A program made the translations under genes and the position numbers. Shown piece by piece: positions 16,297 to 24,795 of a stretch of DNA of 32,345 bases. This DNA comes from an uncultured Alphaproteobacteria bacterium (GTDB taxonomy: Bacteria > Pseudomonadota > Alphaproteobacteria > Puniceispirillales > Puniceispirillaceae). Below the pieces are notes generated by a model. It was given only the letters and a program-made list of their open reading frames with translations, was not told the origin of the DNA and did not search any database. The stretch covers positions 1 to 32,345 of the forward strand of contig CAJWKB010000007.1 of assembly GCA_913042065.1 (NCBI GenBank), read 5' to 3'. Numbering within the stretch: the stretch's first letter is position 1; each line of letters begins with the position of its first letter.

Positions 16297-17187
16297 ATGG
16301 ATTTTTTCGCTGAGTTCCCTGAAATGGGTCGCCAGGATTTGCGCGATTTCAAAAAGGGTATTGATGCCTCGTTTCGTGAGTTTTCACGGTCATATGGTGA
16401 AGCTATCGAGACATTTTTTGAGCCACTTCTGTGGTTTCTTGTATGGCTGGAAAAGCTGCTGACGAATGCCCCATGGCTGATTGTCATTTTTGTGGTTTGC
16501 GCTCTCGCGTGGCTTGGTTCTCGTAGTTGGAAGTTGGTTGCTGGAACTGCGGCAGCATTTTTAGTAATCGGATATCTTGGCATGTGGGAAGATACCATGG
16601 CCACTTTAGCTATTATTTCCGTAGCAACACTGCTTTGCATAGTGTTGGGCATCCCGCTTGGCATTCTGATGGCACGTTCTAACCGGGTGCAATCCGCGAT
16701 TACACCGGTTCTTGACATCATGCAGACTATCCCAAGTTTCGTGTATCTGATCCCTGTCGTGATGCTGCTTGGCATTGGCAAGGTGCCGGGGTTAATTGCA
16801 GTTTGCATCTACGCGATCCCCCCGATTGTCCGGCTGACCAATCTCGGTATTCGCCTTGTCGACAAGGAGGTTCTGGAAGCCGCTGATGCCTTTGGTGCTG
16901 ATTACAAACAGCGGCTGTTTGGTGTGCAGATTCCTTTAGCGTTACCCAACATTTTTGCCGGCGTGAACCAGACAATCATGATGTCACTGGCAATGGTTGT
17001 AATTGCCTCAATGATTGGAGTTAAGGGTCTTGGCCTACCTGTATTAAGGGCGATTTCAAACCAATACTTAGCTCTTGGCCTTCTCAATGGTTTGGCAATT
17101 GTCACTCTAGCAATTATTTTCGACCGAGTGTCTCAAGAATATGGTCGCCGCCTTCAGGCTCACCGTCAGGGAGTCGATCATGGTTAA
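16297..17187 (+). CDS. Betaine-type ABC transporter permease (ProW-like)
   Basis: This 296-residue inner-membrane protein is the permease of the importer. It has a long amphipathic N-terminus (DFKKGIDASFREFSRSYGEA), membrane segments at WLIVIFVVCALAWLG and LVAGTAAAFLVIGYLGMW, and then the BPD_transp_1 domain (about 95-285). The coupling-helix EAA motif is EAADAFGADYKQRLFGVQIP, near residues 190-210. ProW-like features include IMQTIPSFVYLIPVVMLLGI and GVNQTIMMSLAMVVIASMIG. The length is shorter than E. coli ProW, with a reduced N-terminal region. It overlaps the ATPase gene by 8 bp and is separated from the binding-protein gene by a terminator. Confidence 0.92.
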   Translation: MDFFAEFPEMGRQDLRDFKKGIDASFREFSRSYGEAIETFFEPLLWFLVWLEKLLTNAPWLIVIFVVCALAWLGSRSWKLVAGTAAAFLVIGYLGMWEDTMATLAIISVATLLCIVLGIPLGILMARSNRVQSAITPVLDIMQTIPSFVYLIPVVMLLGIGKVPGLIAVCIYAIPPIVRLTNLGIRLVDKEVLEAADAFGADYKQRLFGVQIPLALPNIFAGVNQTIMMSLAMVVIASMIGVKGLGLPVLRAISNQYLALGLLNGLAIVTLAIIFDRVSQEYGRRLQAHRQGVDHG

Positions 17188-18226
17188 AGTAAAAATTGAA
17201 ATAAAAAATCTTTATAAGATTTTTGGGAATAATCCTAAGGCAGCCATGGCACATTTGAGGAATGGCGCAAGCAAACAGAGCCTACTTGATGATAATCGCC
17301 ACGTTCTTGGACTTCGTAATATTAATCTAGATGTTCCCGAGAAAAAAATTCAGGTGGTAATGGGCCTGTCGGGGTCGGGGAAATCGACCCTGATTAGACA
17401 TATTAATAGGCTGATTGAGCCAACTGAGGGACAAGTGATCGTCGACGGTGAGGATGTTTTGGCGATGTCGCAGGATGATCTGCGAGAGTTTCGCAGACAT
17501 AAATCATCCATGGTTTTTCAGAAATTTGCATTGCTTCCACATCGAACTGTGGCACAAAATGCGGCCTATGGGCTGACCATTCAGGGTATTTCCGAAGGTG
17601 AGGCTAAAGAACGTTCGCAGCGATGGATCGATAGAGTTGGTTTAGGGGGGTTTGAAAACCATTTCCCGGCTCAGCTTTCTGGTGGAATGCAGCAGCGTGT
17701 GGGCCTTGCCCGCGCTCTGGCAACAGACGCTGAAATTCTGTTGATGGACGAGGCATTCTCGGCGCTTGATCCGCTGATCCGAACTGATATGCAAGATATT
17801 TTGCTTGATTTGCAAGAAGAACTACACAAGACCATTGTCTTCATCACGCATGATCTTGATGAAGCATTGCGGATTGGCGATCAGATTGCCATCTTGCGTG
17901 ACGGTGAGTCGATTCAGCAAGGTGACCCGCAGGACATCATAATGCGGCCTGCAGACGATTACATTTCTGATTTCATAAAGGATATAAATCGGGGGCGTGT
18001 GATTGAAGTTCGTTCTGTCATGACTAAAGCTGCACGGGCGACCGGCCCAAAGCTAGCCATGGATATGGCGCTGGAAGACGCATTGCAGGCGCTAGCGTCA
18101 TCAAAAAAAGGATCAGGCGCGGTTGTTGATAGTAGCGGTAGGACCGTGGGAAAAATTGAAATAAATTCGGCCATTTCAGCTATTGCTCGTCCAGATAGAT
18201 CTAGTGCCACGCCACGGTATAAGTAA
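17180..18226 (+). CDS. Betaine-type ABC transporter ATP-binding protein (ProV-like)
   Basis: This 348-residue ATPase energises the importer. Walker A is GLSGSGKST at 62-70, the Q-loop is VFQKFALLP near 114, the ABC signature [10 protein letters not shown] is at 166-175, Walker B ILLMDE lies near 186-191, and the H-loop is in [10 protein letters not shown]. The insert before the Walker A region ([20 protein letters not shown]) is typical of ProV/OpuAA. After about residue 275 only one CBS-like unit remains ([20 protein letters not shown] and [17 protein letters not shown]), whereas osmoregulated ProV/OpuA has a tandem pair. The start at 17180 lies within the permease gene. The frame extends upstream but that is permease coding sequence in another frame. 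Confidence 0.93.
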   Translation: MVKVKIEIKNLYKIFGNNPKAAMAHLRNGASKQSLLDDNRHVLGLRNINLDVPEKKIQVVMGLSGSGKSTLIRHINRLIEPTEGQVIVDGEDVLAMSQDDLREFRRHKSSMVFQKFALLPHRTVAQNAAYGLTIQGISEGEAKERSQRWIDRVGLGGFENHFPAQLSGGMQQRVGLARALATDAEILLMDEAFSALDPLIRTDMQDILLDLQEELHKTIVFITHDLDEALRIGDQIAILRDGESIQQGDPQDIIMRPADDYISDFIKDINRGRVIEVRSVMTKAARATGPKLAMDMALEDALQALASSKKGSGAVVDSSGRTVGKIEINSAISAIARPDRSSATPRYK

Positions 18227-18252
18227 GTTAGAAAAATATTTTGGTTAGTGAG

Positions 18253-19251
18253 ATGTCTGAATTTGCTGAATTGACCCTGGAGCAGATCTCGGTTTTGATA
18301 ACCGATGTGATGGCTGCCAATGGCTGTGACGATGCCAATGCTGCAGCGCTTGCCGACATTATGACCCGCGCTGAGCGTGATGGCTCACACTCTCATGGGC
18401 TTTTCAGAGTGCCCGGGTATGTAAAGGCCCTGCGTTCTGGAAAAGTTGATGGCAAAGCAAAGCCAGTTGTTACAAAAAAGACCCCAGCCATCATTCATGT
18501 CGATGGCCGGGGCTGTTTTGCTCCGTTAGCGCAGTCTGTTGGCTTGCCTGTACTCTCTGAGGCGACGAGCGAGATTGGCGTTGCTGCGCTGTCGCTGACT
18601 GGCATTCACCATTTTGCTGCACTATGGCCGGAGACCGAGTATCTAGCAGATAGGGGTCTTGTTGGTATTGCCTGTACGGCCTATATGCCCATGGTCGCGC
18701 CTGCCGGATCCTCGACTGCGCTCTTCGGCACCAACCCAATTTCCTTTGCTTGGCCCCGTCCAGGAAAAACACCTGTGTGCTATGACATGGCGACGGCCGC
18801 CATGGCGATGGGTGATGTACAGATTGCCGCGCGCGATCGCAGGAACGTTCCCATCGGCACGGGTCTTGATGCTGATGGTAAGCCAAGTACTGATCCGGCA
18901 GCAATCGCCAAGGGTGTCCTGTTACCCTTTGGTGGCTATAAGGGTTCAGCTATTGCTATGATGGTTGAACTCCTCGCAGCTGGTCTGACGGGCGAGCAGT
19001 TTAGTTTTGAAGCGCGGGAGAATGATAATGGTGATGGCGGCCCGCCGCGTGGCGGCGAGATAGTGATCGGTCTTTCGCCAGACTTGATTGCCGAGGATGG
19101 CTGGCAAGCGCATGTTGAGGGGTTTATGGACCGTTTGACTGCGCTGGAAGGTGTGCGCATCCCAGGTGAGCGCCGCCATCAAAACCGTCTTGATAAAGGT
19201 CCCCGCAAGATTAATGCGGCCCTGATTGAAACCATCACTGCGCTGAAATAG
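18253..19251 (+). CDS. Ldh/MalDH-type NAD(P)H oxidoreductase family (DpkA/YlbC/LhpD-like)
   Basis: This 332-residue protein belongs to the malate/L-sulfolactate/ureidoglycolate dehydrogenase family, distinct from classical lactate dehydrogenases. The catalytic His is in RDGSHSHGLFRVPGYVKAL near residue 47. Family marks are ALSLTGIHHFAALWPETEYL, MPMVAPAGSSTALFGTNPIS and LLPFGGYKGSAIAMMVELLA. Members reduce cyclic imino acids (piperideine- or pyrroline-2-carboxylate) or oxidise 2-hydroxy acids. It starts 26 bp after the ATPase gene and is probably in the same transcript, which suggests it acts on an imported compound or a product of it. A proline-betaine or hydroxyproline-type substrate is one possibility. 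Another start, a TTG at 18241, would add four residues. Confidence 0.83.
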   Translation: MSEFAELTLEQISVLITDVMAANGCDDANAAALADIMTRAERDGSHSHGLFRVPGYVKALRSGKVDGKAKPVVTKKTPAIIHVDGRGCFAPLAQSVGLPVLSEATSEIGVAALSLTGIHHFAALWPETEYLADRGLVGIACTAYMPMVAPAGSSTALFGTNPISFAWPRPGKTPVCYDMATAAMAMGDVQIAARDRRNVPIGTGLDADGKPSTDPAAIAKGVLLPFGGYKGSAIAMMVELLAAGLTGEQFSFEARENDNGDGGPPRGGEIVIGLSPDLIAEDGWQAHVEGFMDRLTALEGVRIPGERRHQNRLDKGPRKINAALIETITALK

Positions 19252-19265
19252 TCGTCAGCCTGAGC

Positions 19266-20051
19266 CTATCGGCCTTTCCAGACAGGGTCACGTTTTTCGG
19301 CAAAGGCCTTGAACCCCTCAAGCCCGTCCTCAGAATTATAAAGACTGTCGACAGTCGCCAGCTGCATTTTTGTCACTTTGTTCAGAATATCCTGAAATTT
19401 CATGTTTTCGGCCTCACGGGCAACCTCCTTGATCGCCGCGAAGACCAGTGGTGGCCCTGACTCTAGCAATCGTGCCAACTCCCAAACTCGGTCATAGAGT
19501 TTTGCTCCATCAGCCAGCACCTCGTTCACCAGCCCCCATTTCTGGGCTTCGGCACTGTCCATCCAGCGTCCGGTCAGCAAAAGGTCCATCGCCACATGAT
19601 AGGGGATCCGTTTTGGCAGCTTGATAGTGGCAGCATCGGCCAGCGTTCCAGCTCGGATTTCAGGCAGAGCAAAACTTGCACCCTCATTGGCCAGAATCAG
19701 GTCACAAGACAGTGCAATCTCGAAACCGCCGCCAACGCACATGCCTTCCACCGCGGCAATCACTGGTTTGTTCAAATCGCGAAGCTCCTGCAAGCCACCA
19801 AAACCACCAACGCCATAATCAGCAGTGACAGAATCACCGTCGGCAGCGGCCTTCAGGTCCCATCCCGCAGAAAAGAATTTTTCTCCTGCGGTGCGTAAAA
19901 TACAGACCCGCAATTTTTCATTGTCGCGGAAATGTTTGAAGATCTCGCCCATCTTACGCGACGTCACCAAATCAATGGCGTTGGCTTTGGGCCTGTCGAG
20001 TGTGACCTCGTAAATACCACCTTCCTGAAGGGTTTTGATTACATCATCCAT
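19266..20051 (-). CDS. caiD: Carnitinyl-CoA dehydratase (crotonobetainyl-CoA hydratase), CaiD-like
   Basis: This 261-residue crotonase-fold enzyme interconverts crotonobetainyl-CoA and L-carnitinyl-CoA. It has the CaiD hallmark strings EVTLDRPKANAID near residue 15, EKFFSAGWDLKAAADGDS near 57 and the C-terminal FAEKRDPVWKGR, all shared with enterobacterial CaiD. Catalytic glutamates expected from crotonase align to Glu111 (GGGFEIALSCD) and Glu131 (FALPEIRAG). After the second Glu, the usual PDAGG reads LADAATIKLPKRI, a small departure. It is the last gene of the minus-strand carnitine operon, two bases after the synthetase stop, with GGGAGA before the ATG. In this aerobic setting it most likely runs as a hydratase making carnitinyl-CoA. 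Confidence 0.9.
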   Translation of the reverse strand: MDDVIKTLQEGGIYEVTLDRPKANAIDLVTSRKMGEIFKHFRDNEKLRVCILRTAGEKFFSAGWDLKAAADGDSVTADYGVGGFGGLQELRDLNKPVIAAVEGMCVGGGFEIALSCDLILANEGASFALPEIRAGTLADAATIKLPKRIPYHVAMDLLLTGRWMDSAEAQKWGLVNEVLADGAKLYDRVWELARLLESGPPLVFAAIKEVAREAENMKFQDILNKVTKMQLATVDSLYNSEDGLEGFKAFAEKRDPVWKGR

Positions 20052-20053
20052 TC

Positions 20054-22084
20054 CTAGTCTCCCTGATCATTTTTCATCCATATCACCGCATCGGCGGCAA
20101 TGGCACCCTCGCCAAGACGCGCCACCATCAGCGGATTGACCTCGATTTCATCCAGCCGTGCATCAGTCTGAATTGCATGTGCCATTGCCATGATCGCCTT
20201 AACTGCCGCGCCAAGATCCGCCTTTGGTTTTCCGCGATAGCCAGCGAGCAGCGGTGCCAGCCGCAAACGACTGATCGCTGCCAAAATCTCATCTGCGTTT
20301 ACAGGTAGAATTAGCGTCTGCGTATCATTCAGCAACTCCGCTGTGATGCCACCAGTGCCTATTGTCAGGCTGACTCCATAAATTGGATCGCGGCGCAGAC
20401 CAACCAACAGCTCACTGACCGGCGTTGGCGCCATTTCCTCAACTAAAAAGCCTTCTGCACCATCCATTGTGTTTGCCGCGGTGGCAAGTTCGTGCTCTGT
20501 CAAATTGAGCTGTACCAGCCCTGCCTCGCTCTTGTGCGGTTGTCCCAACCCTTTGAGCGCGAGTGGCGCATTAAGCGCTGCGCTAATGCTTGCCAGCTCT
20601 GCTGGTGTGTCTGCTCTCACGCCGCGGGGACAGGTAACACCCCATTCAGTCAATTTGGCCTTGGCGTCATGCTCATCAAGCATTTGTCGTTGTACGATAT
20701 ATTTTGCTGCTTTTAGCGGTTGCCAGTTGGTATTAGTCTCTCTGTCGCCGGTGACTTTTTCAAGGGCGCAAAGGCCGGTGGTAAAGCCACAAAGTGGCAC
20801 AATGCCATCATCCATCAATCTGGTTGCCCATTCATCTGAAATGCCCTCGGCAATACTACCAAGCATGATCGTCGGCGTTTTTGTCATTTCACCAGCGCGC
20901 CGCATGGCCGCCACGGCTGGATGCCACGCCGAGTCGTTGCATCTGTCAGCTCGGGGAAAATCGATTACTAGAATTGAGGCATCGACAAAAGACCCCATCA
21001 TGCTGGCAAAGGTGTCTGTCATCCGCTCCTCGTCACCCCAGATGAAAGTATGATAATCAAGCGGGTTGGAAATCGTCACAAGCGGGCCAAGTGTCTTTGC
21101 AAGAGCTTCTTGATTGGCGCGTGGGATGGCTGGCCAGTTAAGTGCCATGCCCGCGCTCAGATCAGCCATCATGCCGGTTTCTCCACCTGAACAGCACATA
21201 GCGCTGATTCTGTTGCCTGCAAGTGGTCCAAAAATATGTAGCAGTTTCAGCGTTTCCAGCATTTCGTCCGGTGTGTTGACCTCGATTACCCCACATTGCC
21301 GAAGAAAGGCTGACGACGCAGCAGCCTCCCCGGCAAGTGCCGCAGTGTGCGAGCTTGCGGTATCCTGTGACGCAGCGGTCTTTCCGGATTTAATTGCTAC
21401 TAAATATTTTCCGGCGCTGCGCGTTGCGGCAGCCATGCTGGCAAAATCCGCCGTGTTAACGATTCCCTCGATATACAGACCGGCGGCTGTAACTCGGTCA
21501 TCATCCAGCAAGGTGCTTGCCATTTCGGTCAGGCTAGTCTGCGCTTGGTTGCCAACACAGGCGATATAGGCAATCGGTAAACCGCGCGCCTGCATGCTCA
21601 TATTGATCACGATGTTGGAGGATTGACTGATCAAGGCAATACCGCTATCGACTAGTCGTCCCCCATGCTGGTCAGGCCACAGCATTGCTCCATCAAGATA
21701 ATTAAGAACGCCATAACAATTTGGCCCCAATAGCGGCATCTTGTCTGCTGCTACAATCAGCGCCTCCTGCAACTCATCATCGCCCGCCTCGGCAAAGCCA
21801 GAGGCAAAACAGACCGCACCACCACATCCAATTTTTGCCAGTGTCGCCGCGATCTCGATCACCGCATGGCGATTGATCCCCAGAAATGCCGCATCGGGTG
21901 CGGCCGGAAGGTCGGTAACTTTACGGTAACAGGGAATACCGTTGATGGCATCACGCGTTGGATGGACTGGCCATATGTTTCCTTCAAAGCCACTTTTCTG
22001 GCATTGGGTGACGACATTTTCCGCCCACCAACCGCCAAAGACGGCGATTGATTTTGGTCGGAACAGGCGCGATAGGTCCCGCAT
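20054..22084 (-). CDS. NDP-forming acyl-CoA synthetase, candidate gamma-butyrobetaine/crotonobetaine/carnitine-CoA ligase
   Basis: This 676-residue protein is a fused alpha-beta NDP-forming acyl-CoA synthetase (acetate-CoA ligase, ADP-forming family), which makes an acyl-CoA and ADP through a phosphohistidine. The N-terminal CoA-binding domain starts LFRPKSIAVFGGWWAENV. The ligase-CoA domain has GPNCYGVLNYLDGAML and IALISQSSNIVIN. The likely phosphohistidine is His246 in SSHTAALAG. The C-terminal ATP-grasp half (about 470-676) contains LALKGLGQPHKSEAGLVQLN and IEVNPLMV. The true start is ATG 22084; upstream in-frame codons lie in the preceding gene. Its position between a CaiA-like dehydrogenase and CaiD implies activation of gamma-butyrobetaine, crotonobetaine or carnitine. 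Known carnitine systems use CaiB transferase or AMP-forming CaiC, so this assignment rests on context. Confidence 0.82.
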   Translation of the reverse strand: MRDLSRLFRPKSIAVFGGWWAENVVTQCQKSGFEGNIWPVHPTRDAINGIPCYRKVTDLPAAPDAAFLGINRHAVIEIAATLAKIGCGGAVCFASGFAEAGDDELQEALIVAADKMPLLGPNCYGVLNYLDGAMLWPDQHGGRLVDSGIALISQSSNIVINMSMQARGLPIAYIACVGNQAQTSLTEMASTLLDDDRVTAAGLYIEGIVNTADFASMAAATRSAGKYLVAIKSGKTAASQDTASSHTAALAGEAAASSAFLRQCGVIEVNTPDEMLETLKLLHIFGPLAGNRISAMCCSGGETGMMADLSAGMALNWPAIPRANQEALAKTLGPLVTISNPLDYHTFIWGDEERMTDTFASMMGSFVDASILVIDFPRADRCNDSAWHPAVAAMRRAGEMTKTPTIMLGSIAEGISDEWATRLMDDGIVPLCGFTTGLCALEKVTGDRETNTNWQPLKAAKYIVQRQMLDEHDAKAKLTEWGVTCPRGVRADTPAELASISAALNAPLALKGLGQPHKSEAGLVQLNLTEHELATAANTMDGAEGFLVEEMAPTPVSELLVGLRRDPIYGVSLTIGTGGITAELLNDTQTLILPVNADEILAAISRLRLAPLLAGYRGKPKADLGAAVKAIMAMAHAIQTDARLDEIEVNPLMVARLGEGAIAADAVIWMKNDQGD

Positions 22085-22085
22085 T

Positions 22086-23246
22086 TCAGCCCCCAAGAGG
22101 GCGCAATAGTTCGCGGCTAATGATATGGCGCTGGATTTCTGAGGTGCCATCCCATATTCGTTCGACGCGGGCATCTCGCCAGAAACGTGCCAGTGGCAGA
22201 TCATCCATCAGCCCCATGCCGCCATAGACCTGTATGGCCTCATCTGTCACCCGAGCAAGCATTTCCGAGGCAAAGAGCTTTGCCGATGCAATTTCACGAT
22301 TTGCTGGTAGCTCCTGATCCAACCGCCATGCTGCGGAAAGGGTCAGCCAGTCAGCCGCATCAATCTCCGTAATCATGTTAGCTAGCTTGAAGCTTACTCC
22401 CTGAAATTTGCCAATCTGCTTGCCAAACTGCTTACGTTCAGCGGCGTATGTGTGTGCGTAGTCAAAGGCACGTCTCGCCCGGCCAACGCACATCGTGGCA
22501 ACTGTAATTCGGGTGGCATAAAGCCATGTGTTCATCACCTCAAAACCACCATCGACCTCGCCAAGTATTTGTGCATCGGACAGCCTGCAGTCCTCAAACT
22601 TTAGGATTACGTTGTGATAGCCAGTATGAGAGACAGAATTATACCCCGGCAGAACCTCAAAGCCAGGATGGCCGCGGTCAACTAGAAAACAGGTGATTCG
22701 TTTTTTGGGCCCATGCGACGTATCGTCGACGCCAGTTGCAACAAAAACGATGAAGAAATCAGCGTGATCACCGCCTGAAATGAAATGTTTTGTGCCATTG
22801 AGGACCCAATCACCGCCAACACGTTTTGCCGTTGTTTTCATGCCGCGTACATCAGACCCGGCATCCGGTTCTGTCATCGCCAAAGCATCCATTCGTTCGC
22901 CTTTAATCGTTGGTGTCAAATATCTCTCTATCTGCTCATCCTTACAGGCCATGAGGATATTCTGCGGGCGGCCAAAAAAATGGGTCAGCGCCATTGATCC
23001 GCGGCCCAATTCACGCTCAAGAAGTGCAAATTCCAGATTATTAAGGCCACCACCACCTACAGAGTCAGGAAAATTTGATGCATAAAAGCCCATGTCGATG
23101 ACTTTCTGCTTGATTGAATTTCCCATCTCGGGTGGCACATGCCCCAGCTTTTCAACCTTATCCTCAAGCGGATAGATTTCCGTCTCGACAAAACTACGCA
23201 CTGTGGAGACGATCAGTTCTTGCTCTTCGTTTAGTCCAAACTGCAT
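22086..23246 (-). CDS. Acyl-CoA dehydrogenase, CaiA-like (gamma-butyrobetainyl-CoA/crotonobetainyl-CoA)
   Basis: This 386-residue FAD flavoenzyme of the acyl-CoA dehydrogenase family probably desaturates gamma-butyrobetainyl-CoA to crotonobetainyl-CoA. It shows the N-terminal helical domain (MQFGLNEEQELIVSTVRSFV), the FAD/substrate motif LAMTEPDAGSDVRGMKTTA, a mid beta-domain with NGTKHFISGGDHADFFIV, and the C-terminal QVYGGMGLMDDLPLARFWRD. Where medium-chain enzymes have the catalytic Glu in YEGT, this one has WDGT with Asp366 (ERIWDGTSEIQRHII). GGAGAGAG stands upstream of the ATG at 23246. It ends one base before the synthetase start. The substrate is inferred from the neighbouring caiD and carnitine dehydrogenase genes; the general family is certain. 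Confidence 0.87.
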   Translation of the reverse strand: MQFGLNEEQELIVSTVRSFVETEIYPLEDKVEKLGHVPPEMGNSIKQKVIDMGFYASNFPDSVGGGGLNNLEFALLERELGRGSMALTHFFGRPQNILMACKDEQIERYLTPTIKGERMDALAMTEPDAGSDVRGMKTTAKRVGGDWVLNGTKHFISGGDHADFFIVFVATGVDDTSHGPKKRITCFLVDRGHPGFEVLPGYNSVSHTGYHNVILKFEDCRLSDAQILGEVDGGFEVMNTWLYATRITVATMCVGRARRAFDYAHTYAAERKQFGKQIGKFQGVSFKLANMITEIDAADWLTLSAAWRLDQELPANREIASAKLFASEMLARVTDEAIQVYGGMGLMDDLPLARFWRDARVERIWDGTSEIQRHIISRELLRPLGG

Positions 23247-23290
23247 TGTTCTCTCTCCAAAATTTGGACGATATTAACAGTTATCGTCCG

Positions 23291-24775
23291 CTATCTTACG
23301 CCAATTGCGCGCCCCGCTCCATCAGGTTTTGGCAGACCGGCATGACCATCAACAAAGGAAGCGACCTTGATTGCGACCCCCTCGGTAGGCAAGCTGGACG
23401 CGCGGGTGTTCATGTCAACATGCAACAGCATATGCTCTCCCGTCGCTAGCAATCTTTTTTCACCCTCATAAAGGCGGTGAAAAATATGCAGCTTCTTGCC
23501 GGCGCCTGCCAATATCTGCGTGGTGATATGGACTTCGGCGCCTGCTTTTACCTCGTTTAGATGCTGGATATGTGTTTCAACAGTAAAATAGCTGCCACCC
23601 GCTGCTACATAGGCTGAGTCAACGCCGCACATCCGCATCAACATGTCGGTCGCATGTGAAAAACAATCAAGATAACGGGCTTCATTCATATGCCCATTGT
23701 AATCCGTCCAGTCTGCAGGAACGCTCCGACGCAACGTTTCCAGCGGCTTTTTGTAGTCTGTCTTTCTAGCCGCAGGGATTGCGTTGTATAGCGTGGCCTC
23801 CCAATTGGCCAGCGTTTTGCCAGCGCCCCAATCATTTGCCTTTAGTGCTTGCATGATGGCGACTAGATTGTTGTCCCGTATGCGCTCCAACTCACGAATT
23901 GAGTGGTTGCCAGATTGAGCGTCGGATTGCGAAGAGATTTTCTCCACAAGCTCATCCGTCAACTCAGGCACATCCATAAGCTTTGTCCAGGGCCATTTCA
24001 GACAGGGGCCAAACTGCGCGATGAAATGCGCCATTCCAGCCTCGCCGCCGGCCACTCGATAGGTTTCAAATAGTCCCATTTGTGCCCAACGAAGGCCAAA
24101 GCCATACCGGATGGCATCGTCAATCTCAGCGGTAGTTGCGATGCCGTCTTTGACCAGCCACAGCGCCTCGCGCCAGACAGCCTCCAAGAACCGATCCGCG
24201 ACAAACGCTTCGATCTCCTTGCGCAGATGCAGCGGGTGCATGCCTAGGGCCCGGTAGATTTCGCCGGCTCGCCTGATTGTCTCATGGCTTGTCTGTTTGC
24301 CGCCGACCATTTCCACCAGCGGCAACAAATAGACTGGGTTGAACGGATGACCTACCATCAATTTGTCTGGCCGGTTCATCTTTGCCTGTAGATCGCTTGG
24401 CATGATACCTGAGGTGGATGAACTAATTATCACGTTATCGTCAGCCGCTAACTCGATCTCCGCATAGACAGCTTGTTTTACCTCAAGGCGCTCAGGCACG
24501 GCCTCGACAATCAGTTCGGCCGACGCCACGGCTTCAGCGATGCTGCTGGCAAAGTTAAGACTGCCGCGTGCTGGTGGCGGCGCCATTGTCAGGCGGGCAA
24601 GCGCATGATCGGCATTCTCTATAATTGTGATAATCTTACGTGGTGCTTCAGGGTCAGGGTCGAACACCTGGACATTAACACCATTCTGGATCAGTCGCGC
24701 CACCCAGCCGCCCCCGATTACGCCGCCGCCTATGACCGCTGCCACAGCTGGCTTATGTACTCCATCTGTCGTCAT
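23291..24775 (-). CDS. lcdH: L-carnitine dehydrogenase fused to betainyl-CoA thioesterase
   Basis: This 494-residue two-domain enzyme joins an NAD-dependent L-carnitine 3-dehydrogenase to a hot-dog thioesterase, an arrangement known from rhizobial carnitine catabolism. The dehydrogenase half (1 to about 325) has the dinucleotide motif IGGGVIGGGWVARL near 15-28, SSSTSGIMPSDLQAKM near 118, and GHPFNPVYLLPLVEMVGG with catalytic His143. The thioesterase half (about 347-494) begins RRSVPADWTDYNGHMNEARY, with Asp358 in the 4-hydroxybenzoyl-CoA-thioesterase-type motif. The first half makes 3-dehydrocarnitine; the second would release glycine betaine from betainyl-CoA. AGGAC before ATG 24775 supports the start. 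It is 20 bp downstream of the BKACE gene and 44 bp before the acyl-CoA dehydrogenase gene. Confidence 0.92.
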   Translation of the reverse strand: MTTDGVHKPAVAAVIGGGVIGGGWVARLIQNGVNVQVFDPDPEAPRKIITIIENADHALARLTMAPPPARGSLNFASSIAEAVASAELIVEAVPERLEVKQAVYAEIELAADDNVIISSSTSGIMPSDLQAKMNRPDKLMVGHPFNPVYLLPLVEMVGGKQTSHETIRRAGEIYRALGMHPLHLRKEIEAFVADRFLEAVWREALWLVKDGIATTAEIDDAIRYGFGLRWAQMGLFETYRVAGGEAGMAHFIAQFGPCLKWPWTKLMDVPELTDELVEKISSQSDAQSGNHSIRELERIRDNNLVAIMQALKANDWGAGKTLANWEATLYNAIPAARKTDYKKPLETLRRSVPADWTDYNGHMNEARYLDCFSHATDMLMRMCGVDSAYVAAGGSYFTVETHIQHLNEVKAGAEVHITTQILAGAGKKLHIFHRLYEGEKRLLATGEHMLLHVDMNTRASSLPTEGVAIKVASFVDGHAGLPKPDGAGRAIGVR

Positions 24776-24795
24776 TTTTGTCCTATCTGCCCTTT

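Noticed and set aside
20469..21053. 194-codon open frame antisense to the NDP-forming synthetase gene
   Set aside because: It is a shadow of the real gene, low in complexity, and has no ribosome-binding site or recognisable domain.
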